64,000 nt of DNA, taken from Halogeometricum rufum. GTDB taxonomy: Archaea > Halobacteriota > Halobacteria > Halobacteriales > Haloferacaceae. The notes under the pieces were generated by a model. It worked only from the letters and a program-made list of their open reading frames with translations, did no database searches and was not told where the DNA came from. This document shows positions 17,757-25,650 of the stretch, piece after piece. The position numbers and the translations under genes were made by a program. The stretch covers positions 682,001-746,000 of the forward strand of contig NZ_FOYT01000001.1 of NCBI RefSeq assembly GCF_900112175.1. The letters run 5' to 3'. Each line of letters starts with the position of its first letter. Within the stretch, counting starts at the first letter, position 1.

Positions 17757-17951
17757 TTACGCAGTATGCCATTCAGCCGAACTCCGAATTGTAATCAACT
17801 GAGACCGTTTCAATATCTCAGGGCAGAGGTCGATATCTGCTTCGATCAGTCTGCCAACTAAATCGGTCAGCTGTAGGCTACGGCAATCGACAACGTCTCT
17901 GGAGAAGTATCGGGGAGGGTGGACCCAACTACTTATTAGAAATCCCGAAAT
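17757..17951 (-). other. Start-less open frame, possible gene remnant
   Basis: Between the PIN gene and the GmrSD gene the minus strand is open for 65 codons and reads VHPPRYFSRDVVDCRSLQLT, then DLVGRLIEADIDLCPEILKR to a TAA at 17757. It looks coding in composition but has no ATG or GTG start and no family I recognise. Confidence 0.2.
17931..17937 (+). promoter_or_regulatory. TATA-like box of the GmrSD-type gene
   Basis: ACTTATT is centred about 29 bases upstream of the GTG at 17964. The only nearby ATG (17954) runs into a stop after five codons, so this box supports the GTG start. Confidence 0.4.
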
Positions 17952-17963
17952 TCATGTACCATC

Positions 17964-19832
17964 GTGGCTAGCGCTCCCAGCCCAGAATCAAACACTGTCG
18001 CTCAGGTACTCCCCCGACTGAATGATTCCCTATTCATCCCCTGCCTCCAGCGCGATTACTGTTGGAGTCAAAGGCAGGTTGAGATGCTTTGGGACTCGTT
18101 ACTTCGCGGTCTCCCGCTTGGATCACTTCTCATATGGGACAGCACAGTCGAAACCCGACAGGACCCGGCATACAAATTCATCAGGCATTACGTCGATGAG
18201 CGAGGCTACTCGCATGAGGAGGAGGTCCACCGTTACAGTGAGCGCCTCCCTGACTTTCCGGAATCATACTCGCTCATTCTTGATGGCCAACAACGACTGA
18301 CTTCGTTCTACATTGGCCTCCACGGGAGCTATACAACACGGGTGCATGGGGCATGGAAGAAGAACGCGAGTTCGTACAACCGGCGTCATCTGTATCTCAA
18401 CCTCCTCTCTGGAGAGAAGAACGATGACCACGACCGTGGTCTCGTGTACGAATTCGACTTCAGAAAGAGCGGCGGGCTGAACACTGCAGGCGACAAGTAC
18501 TGGCTCTCCGTGAGTGACCTCTTAGACGCGGAGGATGAGCTCACTCAGAGGGCATTCCTCAGTAAGGACAAGTTCGTGGAGAGTGTACGTTCCGAGCTAC
18601 CGCCAACCATCAGCAAGGCAGATGCATTGGATACTGTAGAGGACCTCTGGCGTGGTGTAAACGAGCGAGAGGCCGTCCTCTACGAAACAACAGTGACCAA
18701 AGACAAAACGGCACGAGAGCTATTCATTCGTCGCAACAAAGGTGGAATAGAGCTTTCAGGCGTCGATATTTTGCTTGCATTGCTTACTGGCTATTGGGAT
18801 ACGGTTAGTGACGAAGGTGGGCCGAAGGATGCGAAGAACGAGATAGAGCAGTTTACTGAGCGACTCTCTGGTCACGATCGTCTCTCTGACGAAGGATTCT
18901 CATTTGGCAAGCGGTTCACCCTCAGGACTCTGCTGTTACTAGCTGACGAGACGCCCTCATTCAGGAGAGATGGCCGTTACGACGGAGAGTTGTTGAAGAA
19001 TTCTGAGGAGATCTTCCGTGACGATGAGTTCGAACAAGCAGTCGAGGATGCGTTTGAGGTCGCTGCTGACCTCGGGTTCCACAACGCCGCCCTCTCCAGC
19101 AAGAACGTCGTTGCACCAGTGGTCCAATTCCTCTACGAGAACGACTACGACACGTCTGAGGGAAACGAAAACATCCACTACTGGTTGGCCACAGCAGTCC
19201 TGAACAGCATCTACGGCGATATTGGGTCGCAACGAGTGCTGGAGACGGCTCGGGAACATGTACGAGAGTCGGATGGGAAAGAATTCCCCGCGGCAGAGAT
19301 TCTGGAGGACCTGAGTGGCCGAGGAACGACGACACACCTTGACAAAGATGTCCTTGATGGGCTGCTCGAAGAGGTAGACTACCAATCCGGCTCGCGGCTG
19401 AACGTGCTACTGACACACCTCTACCGAGGCGACCGACGAGCAGGTTACGCAGGATATGAGGTCGATCATATATTCCCCCGAAGAAAGCTTGCCAAGGCCG
19501 AGTACCTCCAAGACCGAGGCGTCTCCCCGGAGCTCGTTGAATGGTACAAGGACAACCGCGACCATATCGGCAACCTCCAGCTTCTCACTGGACCGGAGAA
19601 TAAGTCAAAAAGCGACCGTGACTTTACCGACTGGATAGCCCGGATTGAGAATGGAAAGGTCGAAGGTGTCCAAGATATTGATAATTACTTCAGTACACAT
19701 CAAGTTTCGCCTGACAGGGACCTGCACAAGTATCCGCAGTTCAAGCAGTTTGTGATGGGTGAAGGAAATCGGCGACAAAGGATAACCGAGCGGCTACGGG
19801 AGACTCTTCCCCTGAGGCAGCTACCAGAGTAG
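17964..19832 (+). CDS. GmrSD-type (DUF262-DUF1524) modification-dependent endonuclease
   Basis: A 622-residue single-chain GmrS-GmrD-like protein. The N-terminal DUF262 part has LQRDYCWSQRQVEMLWDSLL near residue 28, LPLGSLLIWD, and the DGQQR nucleotide-handling motif near 107. The C-terminal DUF1524 part has an HNH-type nuclease: YEVDHIFPRRKL near 498, then DNRDHIGNLQLL near 530 and ENKSKSD near 545. Known relatives are type IV enzymes that cut phage DNA with glucosylated or otherwise modified cytosines, using a nucleotide for activity. All nuclease residues appear intact. It starts with GTG (17964), supported by a TATA-like box 29 bases upstream. It stands alone, facing away from the PIN-GNAT operon. 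Confidence 0.9.
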   Translation: MASAPSPESNTVAQVLPRLNDSLFIPCLQRDYCWSQRQVEMLWDSLLRGLPLGSLLIWDSTVETRQDPAYKFIRHYVDERGYSHEEEVHRYSERLPDFPESYSLILDGQQRLTSFYIGLHGSYTTRVHGAWKKNASSYNRRHLYLNLLSGEKNDDHDRGLVYEFDFRKSGGLNTAGDKYWLSVSDLLDAEDELTQRAFLSKDKFVESVRSELPPTISKADALDTVEDLWRGVNEREAVLYETTVTKDKTARELFIRRNKGGIELSGVDILLALLTGYWDTVSDEGGPKDAKNEIEQFTERLSGHDRLSDEGFSFGKRFTLRTLLLLADETPSFRRDGRYDGELLKNSEEIFRDDEFEQAVEDAFEVAADLGFHNAALSSKNVVAPVVQFLYENDYDTSEGNENIHYWLATAVLNSIYGDIGSQRVLETAREHVRESDGKEFPAAEILEDLSGRGTTTHLDKDVLDGLLEEVDYQSGSRLNVLLTHLYRGDRRAGYAGYEVDHIFPRRKLAKAEYLQDRGVSPELVEWYKDNRDHIGNLQLLTGPENKSKSDRDFTDWIARIENGKVEGVQDIDNYFSTHQVSPDRDLHKYPQFKQFVMGEGNRRQRITERLRETLPLRQLPE

Positions 19833-19843
19833 AGGCTTCACGG

Positions 19844-19993
19844 CTACTGCTCAGGCTCATGGTCCACTATCTTGTCGGCGTTGGGGCCGTCGATTATCAA
19901 GAGTTGGGTGACAAGCGCATACAGTAGCGACTTCAGGTAGAGTGTTATGTCCTTATTGAAACCCTCTGCCAGTGATATATTTTGGAACCGGCA
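19844..19993 (-). other. Start-less open frame, probable C-terminal gene remnant
   Basis: The minus strand reads FNKDITLYLKSLLYALVTQL, then LIIDGPNADKIVDHEPEQ to a TAG at 19844. It looks like the natural C terminus of a protein, but the frame is closed at 19994-19996 and has no start codon. I read it as debris of a lost gene; family unknown. Confidence 0.3.
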
Positions 19994-20061
19994 CTAAATA
20001 CAGAGCGCATATTTTATATCATATTCTTCGTCAATGCGGGGAACTAGTCACTTCTCGCCGA

Positions 20062-20072
20062 AATATTATATA
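20062..20072 (+). promoter_or_regulatory. TATA-like box of the EVE-like gene
   Basis: AATATTATATA lies 17 to 27 bases before the GTG at 20089 and 41 to 51 bases before the in-frame ATG at 20113. It marks a probable promoter but does not settle which start is used. Confidence 0.4.
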
Positions 20073-20088
20073 GGGAACTCAGTTTGAT

Positions 20089-20586
20089 GTGACCTCACCG
20101 GCTAATAAGATCATGAGTGGAGACCTATTTCGAATCACCGTTGACGAAACGAACTACAGTCGTGTACTCGGAACTTCTCCGGATGAATCGCTGCTGACAG
20201 ACGCTCACCTTCAGGAGCTTCGAGGGTCCCGACTGTGGGCTCAAAAAAACACCGAGAAAGGCCAAGAAGTCTATGATGCGATGGAACCCGGAGACGGTCT
20301 TCTCTTCTACAAAGTCAAACGTGGGATTGCCCCCGACGAAGGCATGTATGTTGGAACTGGCAGAGTCGGTGAGAAAGTTCGGTTAGACGAGGAGCAGGCG
20401 AGGATACTTTTTAGAACAACAGTAGCAACGCTCGCATACACTGTGACTGAGTTCAATCAAATCAGAAAATCAATTGAAGAAGTAGAATCCGCGCTTGGTT
20501 ATGTGTCTTACCCACAAAGTAGCCATCGAGTCACCAACAATCGATACACCACCGTCGACAGAGCACTAAAAATGCTATCCCATTGA
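20089..20586 (+). CDS. Stand-alone EVE/PUA-like domain protein
   Basis: A protein of 165 residues (GTG start) or 157 residues (ATG at 20113, MSGDLFRITVDETNYSR). The layout is EVE-like: a first strand LFRITVD, then RGSRLWAQKNTEKGQEVYDA, then MEPGDGLLFYKVKRGI and YVGTGRVGEKV, where a channel is typically opened to let the fold bind a nucleobase. EVE and related PUA domains read modified bases in DNA or RNA. It is monocistronic, downstream of the GmrSD-type gene by 256 bases. It has no nuclease part of its own, so it may be an accessory sensor for one of the neighbouring systems. Confidence 0.65.
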   Translation: MTSPANKIMSGDLFRITVDETNYSRVLGTSPDESLLTDAHLQELRGSRLWAQKNTEKGQEVYDAMEPGDGLLFYKVKRGIAPDEGMYVGTGRVGEKVRLDEEQARILFRTTVATLAYTVTEFNQIRKSIEEVESALGYVSYPQSSHRVTNNRYTTVDRALKMLSH

Positions 20587-21249
20587 GATACGTCCACAAG
20601 CAATACAGAGTGTCTATTAGTTGATGGCGATGTGGAGGGAGAATTCTTTGACCACTCTGCACGCCTACCTACGTCTGTTTCATCGCTTTTGTAACGAAGC
20701 GATAGACAACCGTCTGCTGCATACAGTCTCTGTATTCAGCACGCGATTCCTGTCACGGCTTGAGGAGTTCAACCGAGTCACTTGAGACCGGATGATACAG
20801 ATGTCGGCTTATTCCACTATTCTGACTGAGAGAATCTGATCTCCGGACAGAATTGAGTTATCAGTGAATCGTAGGATTCGGAACCGGCAATACCATTGAT
20901 TTCCCCCTATTGTTCCAGAAACCGAGGACCACTCGGCAAATCTGATATATATCTGTTCTGTGACCAGAGGTAAGCCTCAGACCCAGGTTTATATATACTC
21001 CGTGCTCGGCGATTGCTTTGTTCTTGTAATACCATCTGAAACTAACTTGCGTATAAAAACAAAAACACAGGATGGAGCCGTTCTATCCGTCCGTCGACGT
21101 TCGCCGAGTAGTCGTGAAAATCCGCCTTGAGCGTGACAAGGCACCGTGCTTTGTTCTCCGATTGATATAAAGCACTCCCACGAGAGAGTCGTCGTAGGCG
21201 GCCGTGAGCACCGGAAGGATGTCGCCGAACGTCTGCGTCGGGGACTGGC
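20587..21249. other. Non-coding junction region of the island
   Basis: No gene is supported here. The stretch holds a 22-base hairpin (20682-20703), motifs such as CTGTATTCAGCACGCGAT that recur in part near 15590 and 19990, and two TATA-like sequences (near 20951 and 20986). Between about 21060 and 21248 lies a high-GC piece whose minus strand reads SPTQTFGDILPVLTAAYDDS, then LVGVLYINRR before losing frame. That piece is probably debris of a core gene displaced at integration. The region ends at the tRNA half. Confidence 0.5.
20682..20703. repeat. Inverted repeat (hairpin)
   Basis: ATCGCTT (20682-20688) and AAGCGAT (20697-20703) are perfect inverted repeats around an 8-base loop. It lies about 100 bases after the EVE-like gene and could be a recombination-related or transcript-end structure; function not shown. 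Confidence 0.4.
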
Positions 21250-21291
21250 CTCATAACCGAGTGGTCGATGGTTCGAATCCGTCAGGGCCCA
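21250..21291 (+). other. 3' half of a CAT-anticodon tRNA, probable island attachment site
   Basis: The segment gives an anticodon loop CTCATAA (anticodon CAT, 21252-21254) and the 3' anticodon strand CCGAG. It also gives a T-arm in which GATGG pairs with CCGTC around TTCGAAT, and a 3' acceptor strand AGGGCCC with discriminator A; CCA is not encoded. The matching 5' acceptor strand and D-arm are absent upstream, so this is only the tRNA 3' half. Tyrosine recombinases commonly integrate into tRNA 3' halves and leave such a copy at the far end. Composition changes from mixed to high-GC here. The intact tRNA should lie to the left of the window. Confidence 0.72.
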
Positions 21292-21292
21292 T

Positions 21293-21298
21293 AAAAAA
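21293..21298 (-). terminator. Oligo-T transcription end of the oxidase/halocyanin operon
   Basis: A run of six T on the minus strand, about 63 bases after the halocyanin stop and following a GC-rich stretch. Short oligo-T tracts are the normal archaeal termination signal. Confidence 0.35.
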
Positions 21299-21360
21299 CC
21301 CGCGAGCGACGGCGACCGGCGCTTCGACGCTATTCTGACGACTCGAGTCGCGCCGCCTCG

Positions 21361-22362
21361 CTAGGACTCCTCGTCGGGGTCGTACTGGGACGCCGTGCGC
21401 AGGTGTAGCCCGACGCCGAGGGCGGCACCGACGGTGGCCAGTCCGACGGTGCCCGCGGCGACGCCGACGCCCATCGGCGTCAACTCGTCCACCGGCCCGT
21501 CGCCGACGAGGACGACGCCGCGCATCCCTCGGTCGCGGTACGTCGTACACTCGTACGTCGAGAGGCCGTCGCCGTCGAAGGCGAGGGCGAACTCGTGGCC
21601 GGTGCCGCGCACTCGTTCGCTGGCGTACCCCACGCCTTCGTCCACGACGTCGTAGGCGCCCGCCGTGCCGACCCACTCCCACCGGACGACCGTCCCCGGG
21701 TCGACGTGGACCGCCGCGGGTTCGAACGCGAACGCGCCGCCGTTCCCCGTCGCGCCGACTTCGACGGTCACCTCGGACTCGTCGCGCCGGTCGGCGACGC
21801 CGTCGTAGTTGTCCGTACCGGCCAGCCAGCCGTCGAAACTCGGCTTCGGGGCGTCGTCGCCACCGTCGGATTCGCTCGCACTCGCGTCGTCGGCCGCCGC
21901 GCCGCCCGGGAGCGTCACCGCGACGTCGCCGACGACGAGGGCGCCCCGCATCCCCATCGGACTGTGGGGCGCGCAGGCGTAGGGAATCACGCCCGGCGAC
22001 GACGGCGAGTGGGAGAACGTCGCGCCCGCGTCGGTTGCGAACGCCGACTCGAACGAACCGTCATCGGCGACCACGTTGTGACTGCCCCCCTCGCCGGTCC
22101 ACGTCCACGTCACCGTCGCGCCCGGGGAGACCCGGACGACGGCCGGCGAGAAGGCGAACGCGCCGCCGTTGCCGGCCGTCCCGACTTCGACGGCCACGTC
22201 GTCGCGGCCGGTGGCGTCGACGACGGCGTCCGCGCCGTCGGTGTTCGCCAACCACTCGGTCAGGTCCGCCGCCTCCGCCGCGCGGGCGGGTCGGGCGAGG
22301 AGCGCAGAACCCATCAGGGCGCCCGTGCCGGCCAGCATCTGCCGCCGCGTGTAGCCCGGCAT
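21361..22362 (-). CDS. Twin-domain halocyanin-like blue copper protein
   Basis: A 333-residue exported cupredoxin with a Tat-type start (YTRRQMLAGTGALMGSALLA), two halocyanin repeats and a C-terminal membrane helix (VGVAAGTVGLATVGAALGVG). Repeat 1 has all type-1 copper ligands: His in GSHNVV, then Cys, His and Met in YACAPHSPMGM. Repeat 2 keeps the fold and the Cys and Met (YECTTYRDRGM), but both His positions are replaced (GAYDVV and the Tyr after CTT), so it probably does not hold a blue copper site. The gene starts one base after the stop of the multicopper oxidase, so the two are co-translated. The likely role is electron transfer outside the membrane, perhaps to or from that oxidase. Confidence 0.85.
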   Translation of the reverse strand: MPGYTRRQMLAGTGALMGSALLARPARAAEAADLTEWLANTDGADAVVDATGRDDVAVEVGTAGNGGAFAFSPAVVRVSPGATVTWTWTGEGGSHNVVADDGSFESAFATDAGATFSHSPSSPGVIPYACAPHSPMGMRGALVVGDVAVTLPGGAAADDASASESDGGDDAPKPSFDGWLAGTDNYDGVADRRDESEVTVEVGATGNGGAFAFEPAAVHVDPGTVVRWEWVGTAGAYDVVDEGVGYASERVRGTGHEFALAFDGDGLSTYECTTYRDRGMRGVVLVGDGPVDELTPMGVGVAAGTVGLATVGAALGVGLHLRTASQYDPDEES

Positions 22363-22363
22363 C

Positions 22364-23509
22364 TCACACCTCGTAGCCCGCGTAGGCCATCACCTGCTCG
22401 AACAACTCGGTGTCCATCGCGGGCGTGTAGACGACGGCCGACAGCATCCCGCCGGGATACGACGACCCGTTCCGGACGTGGTCGACCTTGTGGCAGTGGA
22501 TGAGGTAGATGCCGGGGTCGGCGTCCGCCTCGAACTCGACGGTGTAGCGTTCGGCGGGCGCGACGTTCACCACGTCCTGCATCAGTTGCATCGCCTCGGG
22601 AATCGGCGACCCGTCCTTCTCGACGACCTTGAAGCGGTGGTTGTGCAGGTGCATCGGGTGCGCCTGGAAGCCCGCGTTCACCCAGTGGATGCGGACCGTG
22701 TCGCCGGGGTCGACGACGAGCGGCGACCCCGTCTCGGGGTGGAACGTCGCGGGCGCGGACTTGCCGTTGATGGTGAACGTGTCCATCTGCCGGTTCGTGA
22801 TGTCGTACGTCGCGCCCTCGCCGCCGTACTGCCGCGAGAGGCGGGTGTCCCACTCCTTGACGGTCATGTAGTACTCCTTGTCGGCCCGTTCGTACCCCTC
22901 GGGTTCGACGCGGAGGACGCCGTACATCCCCATGTCCATGTGTCGCGGCGTCTGGTAGTGGCAGTGGTAGAGGTGCGTGCCGGCCACGTTGGCGGTGAAC
23001 TCGTACGTGTGCGTCTCGCCGGGTTCGACGGTGACGCCCGTCGTCGTCGGCACGCCGTCGTTCTCCCACGTCTTCCGCAGGCCGTGGACGTGGAACGTGT
23101 GCGGCATGTCCATCTCCGTGTTGTCGAGGGTGACCGAGAACGTCTCTCCCTCGGCGATGCGGAGAATCGGGCCGGGGACGGAGGGCGTTCCGTCGTCGGC
23201 CTGCCACGCCCACACGACGGGGAGCGTGATGGGGCCGTTCATCGTCTCGCCGGGGTGGACGTGGTGGACCGCGCTCACGGACTTCAGCGTCACGTGGTTG
23301 TCTCGGTCGCCGAGTTCGACCACCTCGGGCCGGCCGGTCGTCGGGAGGTCGCCGGCGACCGACTGCGCGGCCGACGCGTCGACCCGCGTCACAGTCGGCG
23401 TCGAACTCGTCAGGCAACCGGCGGAGGCGAACAGGCCCGTCGACCCCGTCGCCGCGAGGAACTGTCGTCGGGAGATTCCGTCACCGGGGGCACCAATCTC
23501 GTTCGTCAT
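22364..23509 (-). CDS. Tat-exported multicopper oxidase
   Basis: A 381-residue multicopper oxidase. The N terminus carries SRRQFLAATGSTGLFASAGC, a twin-arginine signal with a lipobox Cys, so the enzyme should be exported folded and possibly lipid-anchored. Copper-binding blocks are HTFHVHG, HLYHCHYQTPRH followed by MDMGM, HPMHLHNH, and IYLIHCHKVDH. These cover the type 1 and trinuclear sites. The length fits a two-domain laccase or nitrite-reductase-like enzyme; the presence of HCH-type trinuclear ligands favours oxidase activity over nitrite reduction. It leads a two-gene operon with the halocyanin-like gene, a single base apart. Confidence 0.88.
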   Translation of the reverse strand: MTNEIGAPGDGISRRQFLAATGSTGLFASAGCLTSSTPTVTRVDASAAQSVAGDLPTTGRPEVVELGDRDNHVTLKSVSAVHHVHPGETMNGPITLPVVWAWQADDGTPSVPGPILRIAEGETFSVTLDNTEMDMPHTFHVHGLRKTWENDGVPTTTGVTVEPGETHTYEFTANVAGTHLYHCHYQTPRHMDMGMYGVLRVEPEGYERADKEYYMTVKEWDTRLSRQYGGEGATYDITNRQMDTFTINGKSAPATFHPETGSPLVVDPGDTVRIHWVNAGFQAHPMHLHNHRFKVVEKDGSPIPEAMQLMQDVVNVAPAERYTVEFEADADPGIYLIHCHKVDHVRNGSSYPGGMLSAVVYTPAMDTELFEQVMAYAGYEV

Positions 23510-23702
23510 AGCTCGTAGTTATCCGTAGGGGTACATATTCACTGAAGCAAACTCTCACCCACCGAGAAACAGAGCGTTTAATTGGCTGTAGACCCGTTCT
23601 CACGGCCTGATAGTTCACGAACGAACGTGACTGCCCGGAGAGTGATAATGATACGATATGAGACAACTAGCGGGGCTGAGTCACCTCGTGGGCCGTCTCC
23701 CG

Positions 23703-25397
23703 TCAGGCGTCGGCCGTCGTCTCGTCGTCGTCGTTCGACGCATCGGAGTCGTCGGCGTCGGCGTCGTCTTCTTCTTCGCTCGTGTCGGTCTGGGAGTCGT
23801 CGGCGTCGGCGTTCTCGGAGCCGCCATCGTCTGCGGCGGCTTCGTCCGCCCGTTCGTCTCTGTTCGCCTGCGTTTCCGACGCCGCCGCGTCGTTCTCCGC
23901 TGCCGACTCGGAGTCACTCGTCTCCGCCGTCTGCGTGGCGTCCGTCGTCTCGGTGGTCTCGGAATCCGCCGACGCCGTCTCGGTGGTCTCCGAATCGTCG
24001 TCCTCGCCGCTCACCGTCTCGGTCAGTATCTCGGTCACCGTCTCGGTCAGTGACTCGGTCGGCGAATCCGTCGACTGGGCCGTCTCGGGTTCGGCGTCCG
24101 TCGGTTCGACGGTGGCAGTCTGCGTTTCAGTTTGCGTCTCGGTCGTTGTGGCCGTCTGTGTGTCGGTCCGCGTTTCCGTTTCCGTGTCGGCCGTCTCGGT
24201 CTGCGTCTCCGTCGACCCCGACTGCGTGCCCGTCGTCGTCGTCTCGGCCGGTTCGGCTTCGCTCTCGGCGTCGTCGCCCTCGCCGTCGTCCTCAGCGTCG
24301 TCGCTCTCGTCGGATTCCGTCGGTTCCTCGGTCGCCAGCGGGTTCGGCTCGAAGAACTGCCAGAGGCCGGTGTAGCCGTGCTGGGCGTTCGTCGCTAGCT
24401 CCTCGTAGCGCGCCCGCTTGGAGAACGAGTGGTCGGACACCTGCGCGTGGCCCTGTTGGACCAACTGCTCGTTCAGCGTGTCGCCGCCGGCGTCGAGGTA
24501 GACGAGGAGCCGACCCTGCGAGTCGCGGCGGTCGGCCGCGGAGTCGACGCGAATCGTCACGCGTTCGCCCGCCACTCGCTCGCGCGTGAAGTCGGTCGCC
24601 TCACTGACCCACTCGTCGAGCCACTCCTCGCCGCCGTCGTCTGTGGGCATCCCCTCGAAGTCGTCGTCCTCGTACTGCCCGTCCGGCGCTTCGACGCCGA
24701 CGAGTCTGACCTCGTCGACGCTCCCGTCGGGGAACTCGACTCGCAGCGTGTCCGCCTCCACCACTTCGACCACCGTCACGGTCCACTCGGTCCGGTTCGC
24801 GTCGTCCGGGGACGAATCGGACGTGGACGTCGCGCCGGGCGTCGCGGTCGTGGTCGCGTTGGACGTCGAGGTCATCGTCCCGTTGTCGGCGCTGTCGTTC
24901 GTGCTCTCCGGTGCGGCGTTCGACTGCGCGCCGGTGTCCGTGTCCGCCGACGAATCGTCGTCGTCGGAGGCGTCGTCGTTAGAGTCGTTAGAGTCGTTAG
25001 AGTCGTCGTCGCTCGAGTTGTTAGAATCGTCGTTAGAGCCGCTAGAGCCGTTAGAGTCGTTAGAGTCGTCGTCGGAGGCGTCGTCGTCTGAGTTATCGTT
25101 AGCGTCGTCACCGGAGTCCGCAGACGCGTCTGTCGGTGAACTCGTCCCCGCGTCCGCTTCGTCGCTCGCACCACCGCCCTCCTCGCTCGCTTGCGCGGTC
25201 TCACCCTCGGCGGCCGCCTGCTGCGCGTCGGTGGCGACGTCCGTCGTCGAAGCCGTTCCCGAGTCGGTCGCCGTCTGTGCGTTCGCCGTGGAGACTTGCG
25301 TCTTGACGTCGCTGTCGTTGGAGGATTGCGGTCCCGCAGACGTGCACCCCGCCGTGATGAGCAGGAGAGCGACTGCGAGCGCTGCTAGCCGGGACAT
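23703..25397 (-). CDS. Thermonuclease-domain lipoprotein with long acidic repeats
   Basis: A 564-residue secreted lipoprotein: signal MSRLAALAVALLLITAGC with lipobox, then about 180 residues rich in Ser, Asp and Asn including SND tandem repeats, then a staphylococcal-nuclease-like domain at about 205-340. The nuclease core shows VEADTLRVEFPDG, VRLVGVEAPD and GRLLVYLDAG, retaining the Asp, Arg and acidic positions of SNase, with EA replacing the usual DT. Beyond it lies a second low-complexity region rich in Thr, Glu and Ser. The protein probably degrades extracellular DNA at the cell surface, the flanks serving as a hydrated, possibly glycosylated stalk in high salt. Both neighbours are more than 190 bases away, so it is likely monocistronic. 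Shadow frames on the other strand are products of the repeats. Confidence 0.85.
   Translation of the reverse strand: MSRLAALAVALLLITAGCTSAGPQSSNDSDVKTQVSTANAQTATDSGTASTTDVATDAQQAAAEGETAQASEEGGGASDEADAGTSSPTDASADSGDDANDNSDDDASDDDSNDSNGSSGSNDDSNNSSDDDSNDSNDSNDDASDDDDSSADTDTGAQSNAAPESTNDSADNGTMTSTSNATTTATPGATSTSDSSPDDANRTEWTVTVVEVVEADTLRVEFPDGSVDEVRLVGVEAPDGQYEDDDFEGMPTDDGGEEWLDEWVSEATDFTRERVAGERVTIRVDSAADRRDSQGRLLVYLDAGGDTLNEQLVQQGHAQVSDHSFSKRARYEELATNAQHGYTGLWQFFEPNPLATEEPTESDESDDAEDDGEGDDAESEAEPAETTTTGTQSGSTETQTETADTETETRTDTQTATTTETQTETQTATVEPTDAEPETAQSTDSPTESLTETVTEILTETVSGEDDDSETTETASADSETTETTDATQTAETSDSESAAENDAAASETQANRDERADEAAADDGGSENADADDSQTDTSEEEDDADADDSDASNDDDETTADA
24978..25068. repeat. 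Short tandem repeats coding for Ser-Asn-Asp runs
   Basis: Units of the form GTTAGAGTC (and variants with GCTAGAGCC) recur in near-perfect tandem. On the minus strand they encode DSNDSN-type runs in the lipoprotein linker. Such arrays can change length by slippage. Confidence 0.65.
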
Positions 25398-25650
25398 GCT
25401 GTACCCGACCGACTCCCCCGCGGACCATATAATTCAGCATAATCTCTGGTGATATAATGTCTCGTTATACACACAGTCAATTTTTACAGTATAAATTATC
25501 GTCGCGGGCGGCTGTTCCCGTTTCAAGAGTGTGGATTAACGAACAGTTTTCGGCGGTCCCTCGACGGTACTCGCTCCGCCCGCCGACAGACCGCCGTCCG
25601 GGCCGTCGTTCGGCGCGGACTCGATGCGGGGCCCGTCCCACCCGCGCCGA

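Noticed and set aside
21042-21254. A 70-codon minus-strand frame crossing into the tRNA half
   Set aside because: It overlaps the tRNA-derived sequence and mixes two frames of degraded coding DNA. Treated as debris rather than a gene.
1-21300. CRISPR array in the defence island
   Set aside because: No regularly spaced direct repeats of 25-40 bases were seen anywhere in the window, and no cas gene was recognised.
23582-25452. Long plus-strand frames rich in Ser, Val and Arg opposite the thermonuclease lipoprotein
   Set aside because: They are shadows created by the high GC and repeats of the minus-strand gene; translations are low complexity with no domain, while the minus strand has a signal peptide and an SNase fold.
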